Origin: Trochalopteron elliotii
Taxonomy: Eukaryota > Chordata > Aves > Passeriformes > Leiothrichidae
Direction: 5' to 3'
DNA length: 64,000 nucleotides
Assembly (NCBI GenBank): GCA_024734555.1
Contig: JANPWX010000466.1
Location: forward strand, 221,718-285,717
The position numbers and the translations under genes were made by a program. The notes below the pieces were generated by a model that was given only the letters and a program-made list of their open reading frames with translations, ran no database searches and was not told where the DNA came from. Below, in pieces: positions 1 through 11,700 of this stretch; positions within the stretch are counted from its first letter, which is position 1, and every line of letters begins with the position of its first letter.

Positions 1-140
1 TGTGTGGGATTTGGGTGGGGGGTGGGTTTCGGGGTGTAGGGTTTTGGGTGTGGGGTTTCATGGGGGGAATTTCAGTGCTGGGAGGGCTCAGGCTGGCTGG
101 GCCAGGGATGTTTGAAGCAGCTCTTTGTGTTTGTTTGCAG
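1..140 (+). other. SRRM1: 3' end of the last intron of SRRM1, G-rich, with splice acceptor
   Basis: The stretch ends in a pyrimidine-rich tract and TTTGCAG at 134-140, directly before the recognisable SRRM1 terminal exon, so it reads as intron. Positions 1-67 are very G-rich, with many GGG runs on the transcribed-RNA strand. The open frame running through it from position 15 is a chance extension of the exon frame into the intron; nothing in its translation resembles SRRM1. Confidence 0.75.
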
Positions 141-246
141 GAGACAGAGAGTGAACCCGAGGACAACCTGGATGACCTAGAAAAGCACCTGAGGGAGAAG
201 GCCCTGAGGTCCATGAGGAAGGCACAGGTGTCCCCCCCCCTCCTAG
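141..246 (+). CDS. SRRM1: SRRM1 terminal coding exon (C-terminus of serine/arginine repetitive matrix protein 1)
   Basis: SRRM1 is a nuclear-matrix SR-related splicing coactivator that works with SR proteins and the exon junction complex. Only its last coding exon lies in the window. Read from 141 in phase 0, it gives an acidic start (ETESEPEDNLDDLEK) followed by a basic stretch (HLREKALRSMRKAQVSP). As I remember the vertebrate protein, this is its very C-terminus, which ends VSPQS. The exon follows a good acceptor (TTTGCAG at 134-140). As written, nine C residues at 232-240 push the frame past the expected stop, and it reads on to a TGA at 321-323, adding 24 unrelated residues after the proline pair. 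With one C fewer the protein would end VSPPS at TAG 244-246, matching the family ending, so I place the end at 246. Earlier exons are outside the window. The gene identity is secure; the exact end is less so. Confidence 0.88.
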
Positions 247-1135
247 GCCAACCCTTTGATATAATGTACATTTTATTTGGTTTGTACTCAGAATTCAATT
301 TCAAAATTGCTAAATGTGTTTGAGCTTTAGAATATAACATTTGTTGTAATAATTGCTAGGTTGAGGTTCACCATGTACAAAGGGCATGGATTTACATTAC
401 AAAAGGTGTCCACAGTGTACTAGTGACATTCTTTCATTGACAGCATAATTTCATTTAGAGTGAGACTTTCTAGAAGCAGTAGGAATTTGTTTTGGAGGTT
501 TGAAACATGACCGTCAGTTCCCTCATTTCTTTGAAATCCAACAGAGCCTTGAGCAGAGTTTGTGAGGGTCTCATTTGACTTCTTTTGTATCACTTACATG
601 ATGCTACTAACCTTTGTGGTTTGTAGGCTTGCCCAGGAGTAAAACCACTGCAGAATTCAAAGAAGTACATCTCTATTTTAATGCTTTCTACTGTTGCCTG
701 TATAGTCTCCATTAAAGCCAATCAAGAATAGCAATTTAGAGTGGTACATAAATGAAAGCATGTTGTTTACCAGGACACTGTGGGTTTATATTGATGTAAC
801 ATGTTGATTTGGAACACTGGAATTTCATTTGTATTTTTATGTTCTTTTTTTAAAGGGCAGTTTCCATGATCAGCAGTCCCAGAAAAAAAAAATAATTCCT
901 TCAGTTCCATAAATTTTGTTTGTGAGCTGTCGTTGCCCCATTCATAAATCTTTGTCTCGTTACGGTTCTTCGGAATGGTCTGAGCAACTTTCAGAGCTGT
1001 GTCCTTTGAAAGTTTAGAGGAACCTGAACTTTGGATATTGTCATGTTTTCACTGTTCTTTGTTTTTGTTTTTTTAACTAAAGCTATATAAAGCTTGTGGA
1101 TTAAACAAAATAAATTTCTAAATTTAAACAGATGT
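247..1135 (+). other. SRRM1: SRRM1 3' untranslated region
   Basis: AT-rich, U-rich sequence without coding potential follows the SRRM1 stop and runs to a canonical AATAAA at 1109-1114, so cleavage is expected about 15-30 bases later. The base composition changes to a mixed, repeat-containing intergenic type after this point. The exact cleavage site is inferred, not seen. Confidence 0.6.
1109..1114 (+). terminator. SRRM1: AATAAA polyadenylation signal, probable 3' end of SRRM1
   Basis: A canonical AATAAA lies about 860 bases after the SRRM1 stop, preceded by a variant ATTAAA at 1100-1105 and a U-rich stretch at about 1061-1075. It is the first strong signal after the coding exon. Confidence 0.6.
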
Positions 1136-1530
1136 TGGCTATCTTTATCTGGACGTTTACATTTGCTAATCAGCTTTGTTTTGTGCAGGGCTAATGACTG
1201 CTCAGAGAGGAGAAAGCATTTGATCCACTGTGCTGGCTCTGGAAAAATTGGGGCTTTTTTTACTGGCCTGGCAGAGCAGGAAAAGCCCTTTAATTAGTGA
1301 TGCTCCTGTGGAGTTCTTGCCAAGCAGGAGTCAAACAGCCTTACCTGGGCAGGGCTGTGAGAGGATGGAGAAGCTCAAACTCAGTATTTGTTGTGAAAAT
1401 TGCTGGTCAGAGCAAGTCAAGTGTTCCAAGGCCCTGCAAGAAATGAACAGCAGGTTTGATTAACTTGGGGAAGGAGCTGTGGTGGTGTGACAGCTCATCT
1501 GAGGAATCCTGGGGGCTCCCTGCCTTTCCA

Positions 1531-1600
1531 TAATCATGGAATCATGGAGTGGGTTGGGTTGGAAGGGACCTGACAAACCATCAATTCCAACCCCCTTTTA
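1531..1600 (-). mobile_element. CR1 LINE 3'-end fragment
   Basis: The segment has the usual avian CR1 terminal signature read on the opposite strand: repeated AATCATGGAATCATGG, then GGGTTGGGTTGGAAGGGACC and a TTCCAACCCCC ending. The octamer-like terminal repeat lies at the low-coordinate side, so the element points to the minus strand. Only about 70 bases remain, so this is a heavily 5'-truncated copy, the normal state of CR1 copies. Confidence 0.8.
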
Positions 1601-4378
1601 ATCACACTGGAAACTTGCTGCTGTGGAATTCTTGTAGAAACTCCAGCTGTGTTTCTGGAATCAGCTCAGTTCTGAAGCCTGAGGTTCCTCTGGAAGGAAT
1701 TTTGAATTCTTTCGTGCAGTAGCTGTGATATCCACAGTGAAGTGTGGAGGTTGGTGAGTCTTTCCTGGCCCTTGTGCAGGGTTTAACCTGAGGCAGGGCT
1801 GCTCCAGCTCCTGGAGGAGGGGAGGGTTCAGAGCAGCTCCTTCTGCACTTCCCTCTGTGCTGAATCTTTTGTTTCTTCACATGAATATCATTGTGTGCTC
1901 AAGTGCTTGTAAACCTCCTCCAGCAGCTGAAATGCTGAGGATCACCTGTTATTAAAACGTGTGTGATAAATTCCAAGCAGCTTCTGGACAGAGGCATTTT
2001 TCAAAGTCCATCTGGGTGAATTTGGAGCCACAGGCCCAAAGTTGGGACGTGCTGATCCTCATTCCCTTGGATTTTCCCTGGATGTCCCAGGCTGAGCCTG
2101 CAGGGGTGCAGCTCCCCAGGCTTTAATGCCTCCTCCTTTATCAGCCCAATCTTGCTTCCACCCGGGTTTGGTGACCTCTGAGTGCCTTTTAATCTTAGCA
2201 CTAATAGGAGTTCTTTAAATACATCCAGGACCTGAGTCACTGCTTATCTTCCCTCACACCTATTTCCATCTCCTGCCTCCAGGACTGATAAAGGACCTCT
2301 GCTGGGTTTGGATGGGCCAGCCCTTCCCTCCACCTTTCCATCTCCCTTGGAGTTTCTATTGTTGGTGTTCCCTCTGCCTCTTTTTATCATCTATCTATAA
2401 AGAACGGTGTAGGCTTTAAAAAGAGCAATTAAATGCAGTGTTTGAAAAGAATATAACTTCTAAATTGTGTTTAGCTTAGTATTTTAATTCCTTCCTACTT
2501 CTCCATTCAACATTTCATTTAAATACCAATTGGGATAATGAGCTGTCCCTGCTGTTGCACAGACTCTTTTCAGCACAGGATCCCTGCTGGGCTGGGTTCC
2601 ATCTGTGTCTCTGCTGTTCATGACACCACTGAATTCACTCCTGATCCTCTGATTGAGCTCCCCTCATCCAAACCCAAACTTGTCTGATCCCTTCTCCATC
2701 CCAGCTTCTTGGTTAACCTCTTCTCTCTCTTTTTAAATCCTTGTATTTGTAGTTCAGAAATGACCCTGCAGGTGCCTGGTGTGGTGAGGCAGGAGCTGCC
2801 TGGATCTCACTTCTTTTTACCCTGGATCTGCTCATGCTGAATTTTGGCTTCTTGACCCAGGCCACCCTCTGAAGTGACAGACATAGGGTCTAGGTAAGGG
2901 ACTTGCTGCAGTAATTGTATCCAAGTCCACAAAAAGTTTAATTGGGTTGTGTAACTGGAATGGAACTGAGTCCTGAGGAGTGAGTGTGAGGCTGAGGTGA
3001 AGTCACAGGTCAGTCTCTGTAGCTGCTTCTGAAGAAAGATGTGTTTGTTGTGTCAACAGCTAGGACAATGGCAGGTGTGTGTGTGCAACAGTTTCAAGCT
3101 TATAGAAACTCAGGGCTGGATTGTTAAATTTTTCCACTTGTGTGACTTTGATAATTTGCCTGGGAGTGATGTGTGGAGCTCCCTGAGCCAGGGACTTACC
3201 CTGAATTGCCCCAGGACACAGAGCTGTGCTGCTGCTGCTGCCTGGGCAGGGCCTGCTGCTCCCTGGGAGCCCAGGGATAAACCCCAGCACCAGGGCACAG
3301 TTCTGTGCTGGGAGCCATCCCAGAACCTCCCTCTCCTGACACAAATCCATGCCCTGAACAGTGAGGGCTGCAGGGAGGGCTTGGAGGAGCAGTTCTGCAC
3401 TGTGAGTTAATTCCTGCAGCACCAAACTCCAAATCTCTGTGTGTTGGTGTAAAAGCAGCTCTGGGAGGAGCAGATCAGCAGGGCACAGAGCTGTATTTTG
3501 GGGGAGTTCCATTCCAGCTGTTGTGTGTCATAACTTATGATTTGGTCCAGGATCATCTCATAAACCCTTGATTTGTCTGCTTGAAGTCCGTTGTGGATGT
3601 CACCAGTGTCTCAAAGCATTGACAATTCAATGGAATTGTGTTTCTCTCAAATCAGGTCTTACTCCTTCCAATAAATTACTATTGGAAATAATTATCTCTC
3701 TTCCAGGACAATAAAAAGTTGATTGAATCTCAGCACAATGGGGTAGGGAGTTGTGTATTCCCAGACTAATCAGCAGTTTGACTTTGGAACTTTATGCAAC
3801 AATCCTGAATGAGTTCAGAGAGGCTGGAACTGCTGGAGTCCCTTCAGCTGGGTGTGAAACAGCAGCTGGGGATGGAGGGAGAGGATGTCCTGGACCAGCC
3901 ACTCTTATGTGGCTCAGGGATCACATTGTCCCTGCTGAAAGTCCAGCAGGAACTGGATTCCTTCCTGCCCTGTGGCACTCCTGGGGTGACACAGCTCAGC
4001 TGTTCTGCAGCCCTGGGTTTGTTCTGGAGAAAATCAGTGCTTGGCTTTGTTATCACTTGTTCAGTTTAGTTCTGACTTGAGCCAGAGCGTTTCCTTTTGA
4101 TGTGAGCGGAGCTCAGGGAACATCCAACATGGTTAAAGATCTTCTGCTCCACTTGTGATGGTTTGTGTTTGCTTCCTTGGTGGCTGTCAGGCAGATAGGG
4201 GGTGAATTTTTCATGTCCCCCATCCTGAGTGTGTGGATTAAACCTTGGGAAGATGGCTGGGAAAAGTGGGGCTGATTTTAATTGCTGTTAAAGTAGGAGA
4301 ACAACCAATATACAGGGGGAGATGATGTTCACGGGGGTCTCCAGTTCTCACTGCAGCTTTGTACCTAAATATCCCCGT

Positions 4379-4518
4379 GTGGATTTGGCTCTATCTCACC
4401 AGGCTGGGGATGGACTGGAAACTGTTCCTGAAGGGATGAGGATCACAGTTTGTCACGGAGCTGGAAAGGAGGGTTTGGGTTTTTCTTCCCTTTTTTTCCC
4501 AATCTTTTATTTAAAATC
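4379..4518 (+). repeat. Left arm of a 140-bp inverted repeat
   Basis: The 140 bases match the reverse complement of 5405-5542 with about ten differences plus two one-base indels, so about 92% identity by eye. Both contain a shared GGATGGACTGG, a GATGAGGATCACAGTTTG block and a T-rich tract before CAATCTTTTATTTAAAATC. Similarity fades outside these limits. It may be one of two opposite copies of an unnamed interspersed repeat, or an inverted duplication. Confidence 0.8.
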
Positions 4519-4683
4519 AAGAGCCAACAAAGTGCCTCCTCTGGGATTTGCTGGTATCTTGTGAGCATCAAACGGGAGTTGAGTGGCTCCAGCCCATCTC
4601 CCAGGGAGAGAAAACGCTGCGAAATTCTTCCTTAGCTGGGAGTGTCGGATTCTGCGATGGGAGGCGGCCGACTCCCGGGGCGG

Positions 4684-4757
4684 TGAGTCAGGCCTGACGC
4701 CCCAGCCCGGCTGGGTGAAGCCGGCACCGGAGCGCGGGTGACTCACGGTGACGCAGC
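4684..4757. promoter_or_regulatory. AP-1 / antioxidant-response-like motif cluster
   Basis: TGAGTCA (4684-4690) and TGACTCA (4739-4745) are perfect AP-1 sites. TGACGCAGC (4749-4757) fits the NRF2/MAF antioxidant-response core TGACnnnGC. All lie within 74 bases in a CpG-rich block. Motifs alone do not prove activity; this is a candidate enhancer about 9 kb upstream of CLIC4. Confidence 0.35.
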
Positions 4758-5404
4758 CGCGGGGCCACCCGCGCTCCTTTGTGCCGTGCTTTGGGGCTGT
4801 GCCGAGCCTGGTTTGGGGTTGGGATGATCCTAAAAATCAGCGCTGCAGGAGGGAACGTGCTGGCTTCCAAACCGGGGCTGGGAGTGCAGGAGCTCTGCAC
4901 GGGTCGGGATTTGCTGCAGGGGAGAAGACTGAGTCTCCAGTGCAAGGTGTTTTAATCACCAAGTCATTAATTATCTTTAGCGTTCGTGTTGTGGCAGATT
5001 CTGTAAAAATCTGTAAGAATCGTGTTTTTTTCTCATTGGGGATCAATCCGTCGGGAATTGTGTGGTGAACACCTCCCAGGGCCAGGTGTGGGACTTGACC
5101 TCCGTGCCGGGCCCGGGGGAGGTCAGGAATCCTTCTGAACTCCCACATCTGCTTCCCCGGGCCGAGGAGCTGAAGGCAGGAGGGATGTGGGGTCCGGAGC
5201 GTCCTTCCTCCCACACAAAGGCAGGATGGGGCCGCCCCGGGCAGCGCCGGGAGTCAATGCGGGCTTTGTGCGCCGAGCCTCGGGCAGGGACCGGCCCGGG
5301 GGCAGCGGGGCTGCGGCTCCCGCAGCGACCCCCTGGAGCCGGGGCTGCTCCTGCATCCCGAGAAAAGGAGGGGGACCTTGTCCAGCAGATCCTGGAGAGC
5401 TCCG

Positions 5405-5542
5405 GATTTTAAATAAAAGATTGGAAAAAAAGGAAAGAAAAACCCAAACCTTCCTTTCTAGCTCCATGGCAAACTGTGATCCTCATCCCTTCAGGAACAA
5501 CTTCCAGTCCATCCCCAGCCTGGTGAGACAGACCAAAGCCAC
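5405..5542 (-). repeat. Right arm of the 140-bp inverted repeat
   Basis: Reverse-complement partner of 4379-4518, separated from it by about 886 bases of GC-rich DNA. The 138 bases carry the same ordered blocks in opposite orientation, including GATTTTAAATAAAAGATTG at its low-coordinate end. The high identity suggests a fairly recent origin. Confidence 0.8.
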
Positions 5543-8500
5543 TTGCCTTTGGCGTGGGGGGAGCGATGCTCTGAATCCCTGGGAAGTTCAGGATCCTTCT
5601 GTTTCACTTCAAAGAAAACACGGAAAGCAGCTGTCCTGGGAAAGCAGCGCTGGGGGGAAGGGAATTGTAGGGAATTGTTCAGTCCCCCCACAGAGGCTTT
5701 GTTGTGTTCAATCCAGGGGCAGAGCTGCAGCTCGTGTAAATTGTTGTGGCTATGAAATAAATGGAATTCTGCTGCCCAGGCTGGGGAATGGCCCCTGGAG
5801 AGGGGGGTCAGGGTGAGGGGCTGGACTCTGCAGAGCACGTGCAGTCCTTATCTGCTCAGCCAGAGCTTCCTCTGGGCTCTGTCCCACCCCTGACCTGTCC
5901 CAGGCCCTGACCCACACTGCAGTGGGAGCGGGGAATGTCTCTGGGGGCACAGCTCTCAGGAGGTTTTCTGTCTGGTGGGGCTTTTTGTAGTTCCTCGTTC
6001 AGGCTTTAAAATTTGAGCTTCAGATGAAACCAAAGCCAATGGAGCAGTTGTGAGAAATGTGGATCCCTGTTAAGAATAACCCCCCACCGGGTTTCCCTTC
6101 TCCAGGAGGGAGGAAGCTCACATTAAAAATTGATAGTCTCCCTGTCAGATGGATTTTAATTCAGCAAGTGGATTTGACTACTGATGTGAAAAAAATTACC
6201 TTTGTCACCGTGCTGATATTTTTTTAATGAGACAGAAATGATTTGGCACCTTTCCAGCTTATTAAAACCTTTGTGAGTCCACAAGGGGACGAGAAGGGAA
6301 AATTACATTAAGTGCATGATTGGCAAAACAAAATCGAGCTCTTTTTTATTTATTTATTTTTAATCTATTACAAGCCTGGGAATGAATCTTCTATTATTTA
6401 TGGGGGAGGATAAAGGGAGCCGTCCCTGTGGCTGCAGGCAGACTCTGCTTTCAGTCCAACTCTTCTTTCCAGACAGGGAAAGTGGACACCTGCTGTTATC
6501 CAGGACAGAGATAAGTGAAGGGAGCTGTGTGAAAAGAGAGAAATCCTCATGTTCTGTGGGAGAACAGGGCCCTGGGGATGATTGCACTGGGTTTGTGGCA
6601 GTGGTCTGTGGGTTCCCAGCTTGACACAGGGTGAATTTCTCCACAGGGATAAAAGCTTTCCCCCCTCCCCAGGGGATCAGACCCTTTCAGCCGCTGCATC
6701 CCACGAGTTGAGTGACCCCAGGGTCTCCATCCTGCCCTGGACCAGCTGCAGGAGCTGCTGCAGCCCCGAGGTTTTGCTGCTCGAGGCCCGTCCCAAGGCC
6801 GGCCGCGTTGTCAATGGGGATCTGGCTCCTCTCCAGCTCCGTTTCCTTCCTCCTGCCCTCACCCGGAGCCTTCCCCGCCCGCCGATGTTAATCCTGTTCC
6901 CTGCCCCCTGCCCTTCTCGGGGGGATTTTTGCGGGGAGGGGCCGAGCTGGGAATGCTGCCGCGCTGCGGGAATCCTCGTGGGATCCCCGTGGTGCCTCAG
7001 TGTCCCCTCAGCACGGCGCGTTCAGCATTCCCGGTGACGCAGGGGAGATTCCTGTTGATAAAGGGCTGGATGAAGCTCATGTGATGAACATTGTGTGCTG
7101 ATAACCGAGACTCTTCCGGAGCTCAGAGGCCACTTTGCTGCACAGGGGCCGGGGAGGGGCTGCCCCTGCTGGTACCAACCCTCCGGGAGAAGGAGAGAGA
7201 GGGGTTTTTCCCCCTGCTGCCAGCAGAGGATTTGGGTTTATTCTCTCCGACTGCACATCCCACTGTTAATGAGCAGCCAGGGTACCATTTGAATTTTAAT
7301 GACATCACAGATGCAGCGCTGCTAATTGCTCATTTGCTTATCTGGAATGAGTTTTAAATCTGTGAAAGAAACCTGAATCAGGGAAACCTCTTGTGCAGCT
7401 GATCAGGGCAAGGTTAGAAAAGAAGCTGCCCCTTTATGGTTTAACCCCCTCAGTGGCAATTCCTCCCCTTTCCATCCCATTGCCCACCTTGCTGCCCTGA
7501 CCAGCTGGGATTCACGGCTGGGATAAAAGCAAAGGATTTAAAAGGGAAAATCTCCACAGCCTTGGTACTCAGAGAGATGCTCTGGGAGCCTGGCTGGGTT
7601 TGGACATCCCTGGCTGGGCCGGGGGGTAGAGGGGTGGCTCCAGTCCTCAATTATCTCTCCCGGGTTTGTGCCTTAATTTTTAGCTCTAACCAGCTCTTAT
7701 CGTTACTCAGTAGGAGCCTTACAACAATCATTACACAGACAAACACCGGGGTAAAGAGGTGATAATTAAAATTGCAAAAGCAAGTACCCGATGATCTGAA
7801 ATACCAGAATTTCAGCCTGAGCAGGTCGAGCGTGTGCTGCAGATAAGGAGCAGGGAGATGGGAAGATTGGGGAACTCTTTGGTCCTGCCCCGCAGGATTG
7901 TTGTTGTTCTCTCCTTCTGCAGGGCACAGTGGCTTTGCTGGGGACCGCAGCTGCTCTTTGAGTCGGTGACTCAGGAGGTTTGGGTTCAGTTCCCCGTCCT
8001 GCTGTGGGTATCAGGGATTTGGGATGTCATTCCCTTAGCAGTGCCCCAGGCTGTGAGGTTTGGAGAAAGTGGAGGAGTTTCTGTCGCTGCGTTTGCAGAG
8101 CTGGAACATTCTACATGCTGCTGCAATGCAAATAACTTTATCAGAAAGATTATTTCTAAATCCTGGTAGAACTGCGAAATCTTGGCCTCTTGTCCTGCCC
8201 ACAATTCCTTTTCTTCCTGAGTACTTGGAAAAAAAAAAATCTGGCTCCTTCCAGTGTGACTCAGGTAGGAGGAAATAAACCCCACATTCATCATGTCACT
8301 GCTTGAGTCAGATCAGCATTTACGCCATCGGTCTGAGCAGGGTGGCTCTGGCAGAGGTGTTCCCTTTGTTCCTTGGGACAAATGCCATTCCTCCTCCCAG
8401 ATGTGGACTTTGCCCAGAGAACCTCCTGGAAGGCTCGGGGGGTTTGGGATGCACAGCTCCACCCCACAGGCAGAGCAGAGATGTGAAACTTCAGGTGGTG

Positions 8501-8579
8501 GCCAGCAGTCCACAACTGGCTTGGCTTTGTGAGGGTGACTGCCCCAAACTGGGATGGATTAGCAGGTGCCTGCCCTGAT

Positions 8580-8780
8580 GGAATCAGAGAATCATGGAAT
8601 AGTTTGGGGTGGAAGGGACCTTAAAGATGATCCAGTTCCACCCCTGCCATGGGCAGGGACACCTTCCACTATTCCAGATTGCTCATCCTTGGACATTCCC
8701 AGGGATCCAGGGGCAGTTTCTCTGAACAACCTGTGCCAGGACCTCCCCACCCTCACAGGGAAGAATTTTTTCCTAATAAG
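8580..8780 (-). mobile_element. CR1 LINE 3'-end fragment (about 200 bp)
   Basis: This stretch follows the well-known avian CR1 3' end in reverse orientation. In order it has GAATCATGGAATAG, GGAAGGGACCTTAAAGATGAT, CCTGCCATGGGCAGGGACACC, AACCTGTGCCAG, CACCCTCACAGGGAAGAA and TTTTTCCTAATAAG. Divergence is moderate and the copy is 5'-truncated near 8780. It supports an avian or related sauropsid source. Confidence 0.88.
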
Positions 8781-11700
8781 GCTTTGGATCCAGCCAGCCT
8801 GGAGATAAAGAGGTTTTGTGTCAGACTTGGTTTTTTTATGGATCTTTTTCTCTCTGATGTTGGGCTGCACCTCAGAGAGAACATAGAGCATCCTGGTGTC
8901 ATTGCTGTGACTGGATTGATCCCTGCAGATCCATGAGAGGGTGGCTGGAAGCTGGGAAGGAGCTGCTGCTTCCCTTTCCCCCACACACAAACACACAGGC
9001 AGCACCTCTGCCTTTCCACAGCTCCCCTTCCCCAGCTCCCTCAGATCCTGCAGCCCATTGAAAACCCACAGCAAACAGAATTTCTGCCATTTCAGCTCCC
9101 TGAATCCCAGCTGGGGTATAATGGACTGGGTTCATTAGGGGAGCCCCCAGCTACCAGCCACTTGCAGGCCTTTCAGATGATGGGGATTCAGCAGGAAACC
9201 TCGGTGGTGGTGTTTGATTGCTGCTGCAGGGGAGTGTGGCTGATTTAACCACTTAATCAACCTCAGCCAGCCAAAGCTGGGGTTGTTATTTTGGGAGAAG
9301 CAGGTTGTGTAGTGTTTTTTTTTCTTCTTCACCAAATCTTATCAGCCCAGGTGTTTGAATCACCTGGGGACTAACCTTAAAAGAAAACAGTCAATACCTG
9401 AATTTATTTACTTTCAAGCAACTTCTCTACATAAAGGTGGGGAAATACAGATTTTAATCAGGCACATAAAACTGTATTTTTTTTTCCTCTCTCCCAAATA
9501 ACCTTCCTAACCAAGAATGCAGTGGATTTGGGGTTTTTATTCAAGGCCTCCTTGTGTGCATGCATCTGCAGAGACCTGCCATGGGAAGGTTTCCCAGCAC
9601 TCAGACCCAGCTCCATCTCTGCCTCTTTATCCTTTTCAGGTCTCTTCCTGCAGGAGGGAGAAGCCCCAGTCTTTGTTTCCTGATGCTCACAGCAGAGGAC
9701 AGGGCTGATATCTGAATTTGGAAAGTAGGGCAGCGAGAAACCCCGGGCAGAGCACAGCAACAGCCTCCTGCTGAAAGGGGAGAGTCAGGCATTCAGTTAC
9801 TCCTGTCGTGTGTGTGGTCCTGGGAGCCAACTTTCCTTTTCCTCCTCGGGTGTCACCTCCGAAGGCAGGCAGGTGACAAGCACTTCAACTTCCCCCCGTG
9901 TTCCAAAGGAAGAGAGGTGAAAACTCTGCCTGTGTCAGCATTCCCAAAAAGCTGCCCCTGGTGGCTCCATGGAGGGACCCAGGGCAGAGGGAAACCTGCA
10001 GACAATGCCTGCTTTGTCCCCTCCCTGCTTCTCAGGCGCCCTGAGATGCTGAGTCCAAACATTTAACCACAAAATGCATTAATTACCATCCAGCTCCCCG
10101 GGGAAAGGACCATATGCCAGTAACCAGGGGAAACAAAAATAGGAAGAAGCATGGAAGGGCCACAGATCGTTAAATGACTCCAAGTGCAATTACTGCCACT
10201 GAAAGTTCTTGATGAACATTTCCTAGAAACTTTGAGTTCTCCAACCTGTGCGCTGGGAGCAGTGCTAACTTGGACCAGGGAACAGAGGAGTGACCCAGAA
10301 ACTGTGGGATGAAGTCACCTTCCCACATAATGACACGGGCTGTGTCCTGTGCTGCTGTAACTCTGCCTCAGCCCACAGCACAGAGCTGTTTGCCATGGAT
10401 GTCTCCCCAGTGGCAGCTGTGAGCTCCGGGGCCGGCTCCATGCGTGGCCTCAGCTGCTCACTGCAGCTAATCCTAAAGTTTGGCAGCCACTCCGGAGGAA
10501 AATGAGCCATCCAGGGACAGCTGGTTGGGAATCACAGCAAACTGCAAACAGTCTGACACCGGCAGAAGTTGGATCTCCCCCGCAATCCTGGGAAATCTGG
10601 TGGGCTCCTGCCCTCCCAGCAGCTCCAAACCAAACTCTGCTCAATAAAGGGGAAATAAAAGACGAATGAGCCATAACAAATTCACCCTCTCAGGAGGCAG
10701 GTGATGGATGGAGCCCAAAAATCCCTTTTGGTGCCTGGATGGGAACTCCTGGGTTACTCTAAGGGGGCAGCAGCTCAGCTCAGCAGAGCATCTGTGCCAC
10801 CAGGGCTGGGTCTGCCCTTCTGCTGCTGCATCCCAGCCCAGGATCTCGAATTAGCTGTGGAATGGGAATGCTGGTATTTATAACCAGGGTGTGTCAGGGC
10901 TGCCTTTCCTTTAACAGGTGTCCCTGGGCAGGTTCTTGTCCCAGCTGTGTCCAGCTTGGCTTGTAGGAGCTCTAATGAACCCGACAGTCAGGACAGGCTC
11001 CTGCCTCCAGCCACAGCCAGCACGGGATGCTCTCCTTCCCAAACCTCCTCAGCATCTTCCTTCTCACAGCAGTTTCATGATAATTTAAAAAAATGGGATG
11101 TTCATACACATGTCCCACTGAGTGACAACATGACCCCTGTGCTGAGCTCCTCCCATGCCTGAAAAATTCCCCGTGGAAATAAAAACCCATTTTTGAGCCC
11201 TGGGGTCAGCGTGGCAGCAAATTCCACCAGAGGAACACGCACAGGCAGGGCAGGAGAGGGCCTGTTTTGATATCTTTAACATCTGATGCCTCCAGTTTCA
11301 AAAGCAAGTTGGAAAGTTGGAGATGGAAAAACTGCTGCAGAAAGGCCAAAAATGCTGGAGAAGTGAAACAATCCCACGTTGTTTTGCTGCTCTGCCAAAT
11401 GGGAATGAAGCTCCTGAATGCAGCATAAAATAATAATATTGAGGGAGTGACCCACTGAGCACAGGTGGGGGGCCAGAATTGCTTTGTTCCCACTCCATGG
11501 CTCGGTGCAAATTTAGCTTTGGGTAAGTCACTGAACTTCCCTGACTCATTCCTCACTGCTGTTAAAGGTGGGTGATGCTCATTTCCCTATGGACTGTTAG
11601 GAGCACTGGTGATTTATTATGTAAAGCGTGGACAAATTAATTCTAATAAAAAAGAAATAAATAAACCCAGAATAATACAAGCAGCAATTACTGAAGGAGG

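Noticed and set aside
1..67. Telomere-like G-rich sequence at the window start
   Set aside because: The G-runs are irregular, not TTAGGG repeats, and lie in the intron next to the SRRM1 exon.
5187..5816. 209-codon plus-strand frame
   Set aside because: It crosses the right arm of the inverted repeat and contains no known domain, and overlapping frames exist on the other strand.
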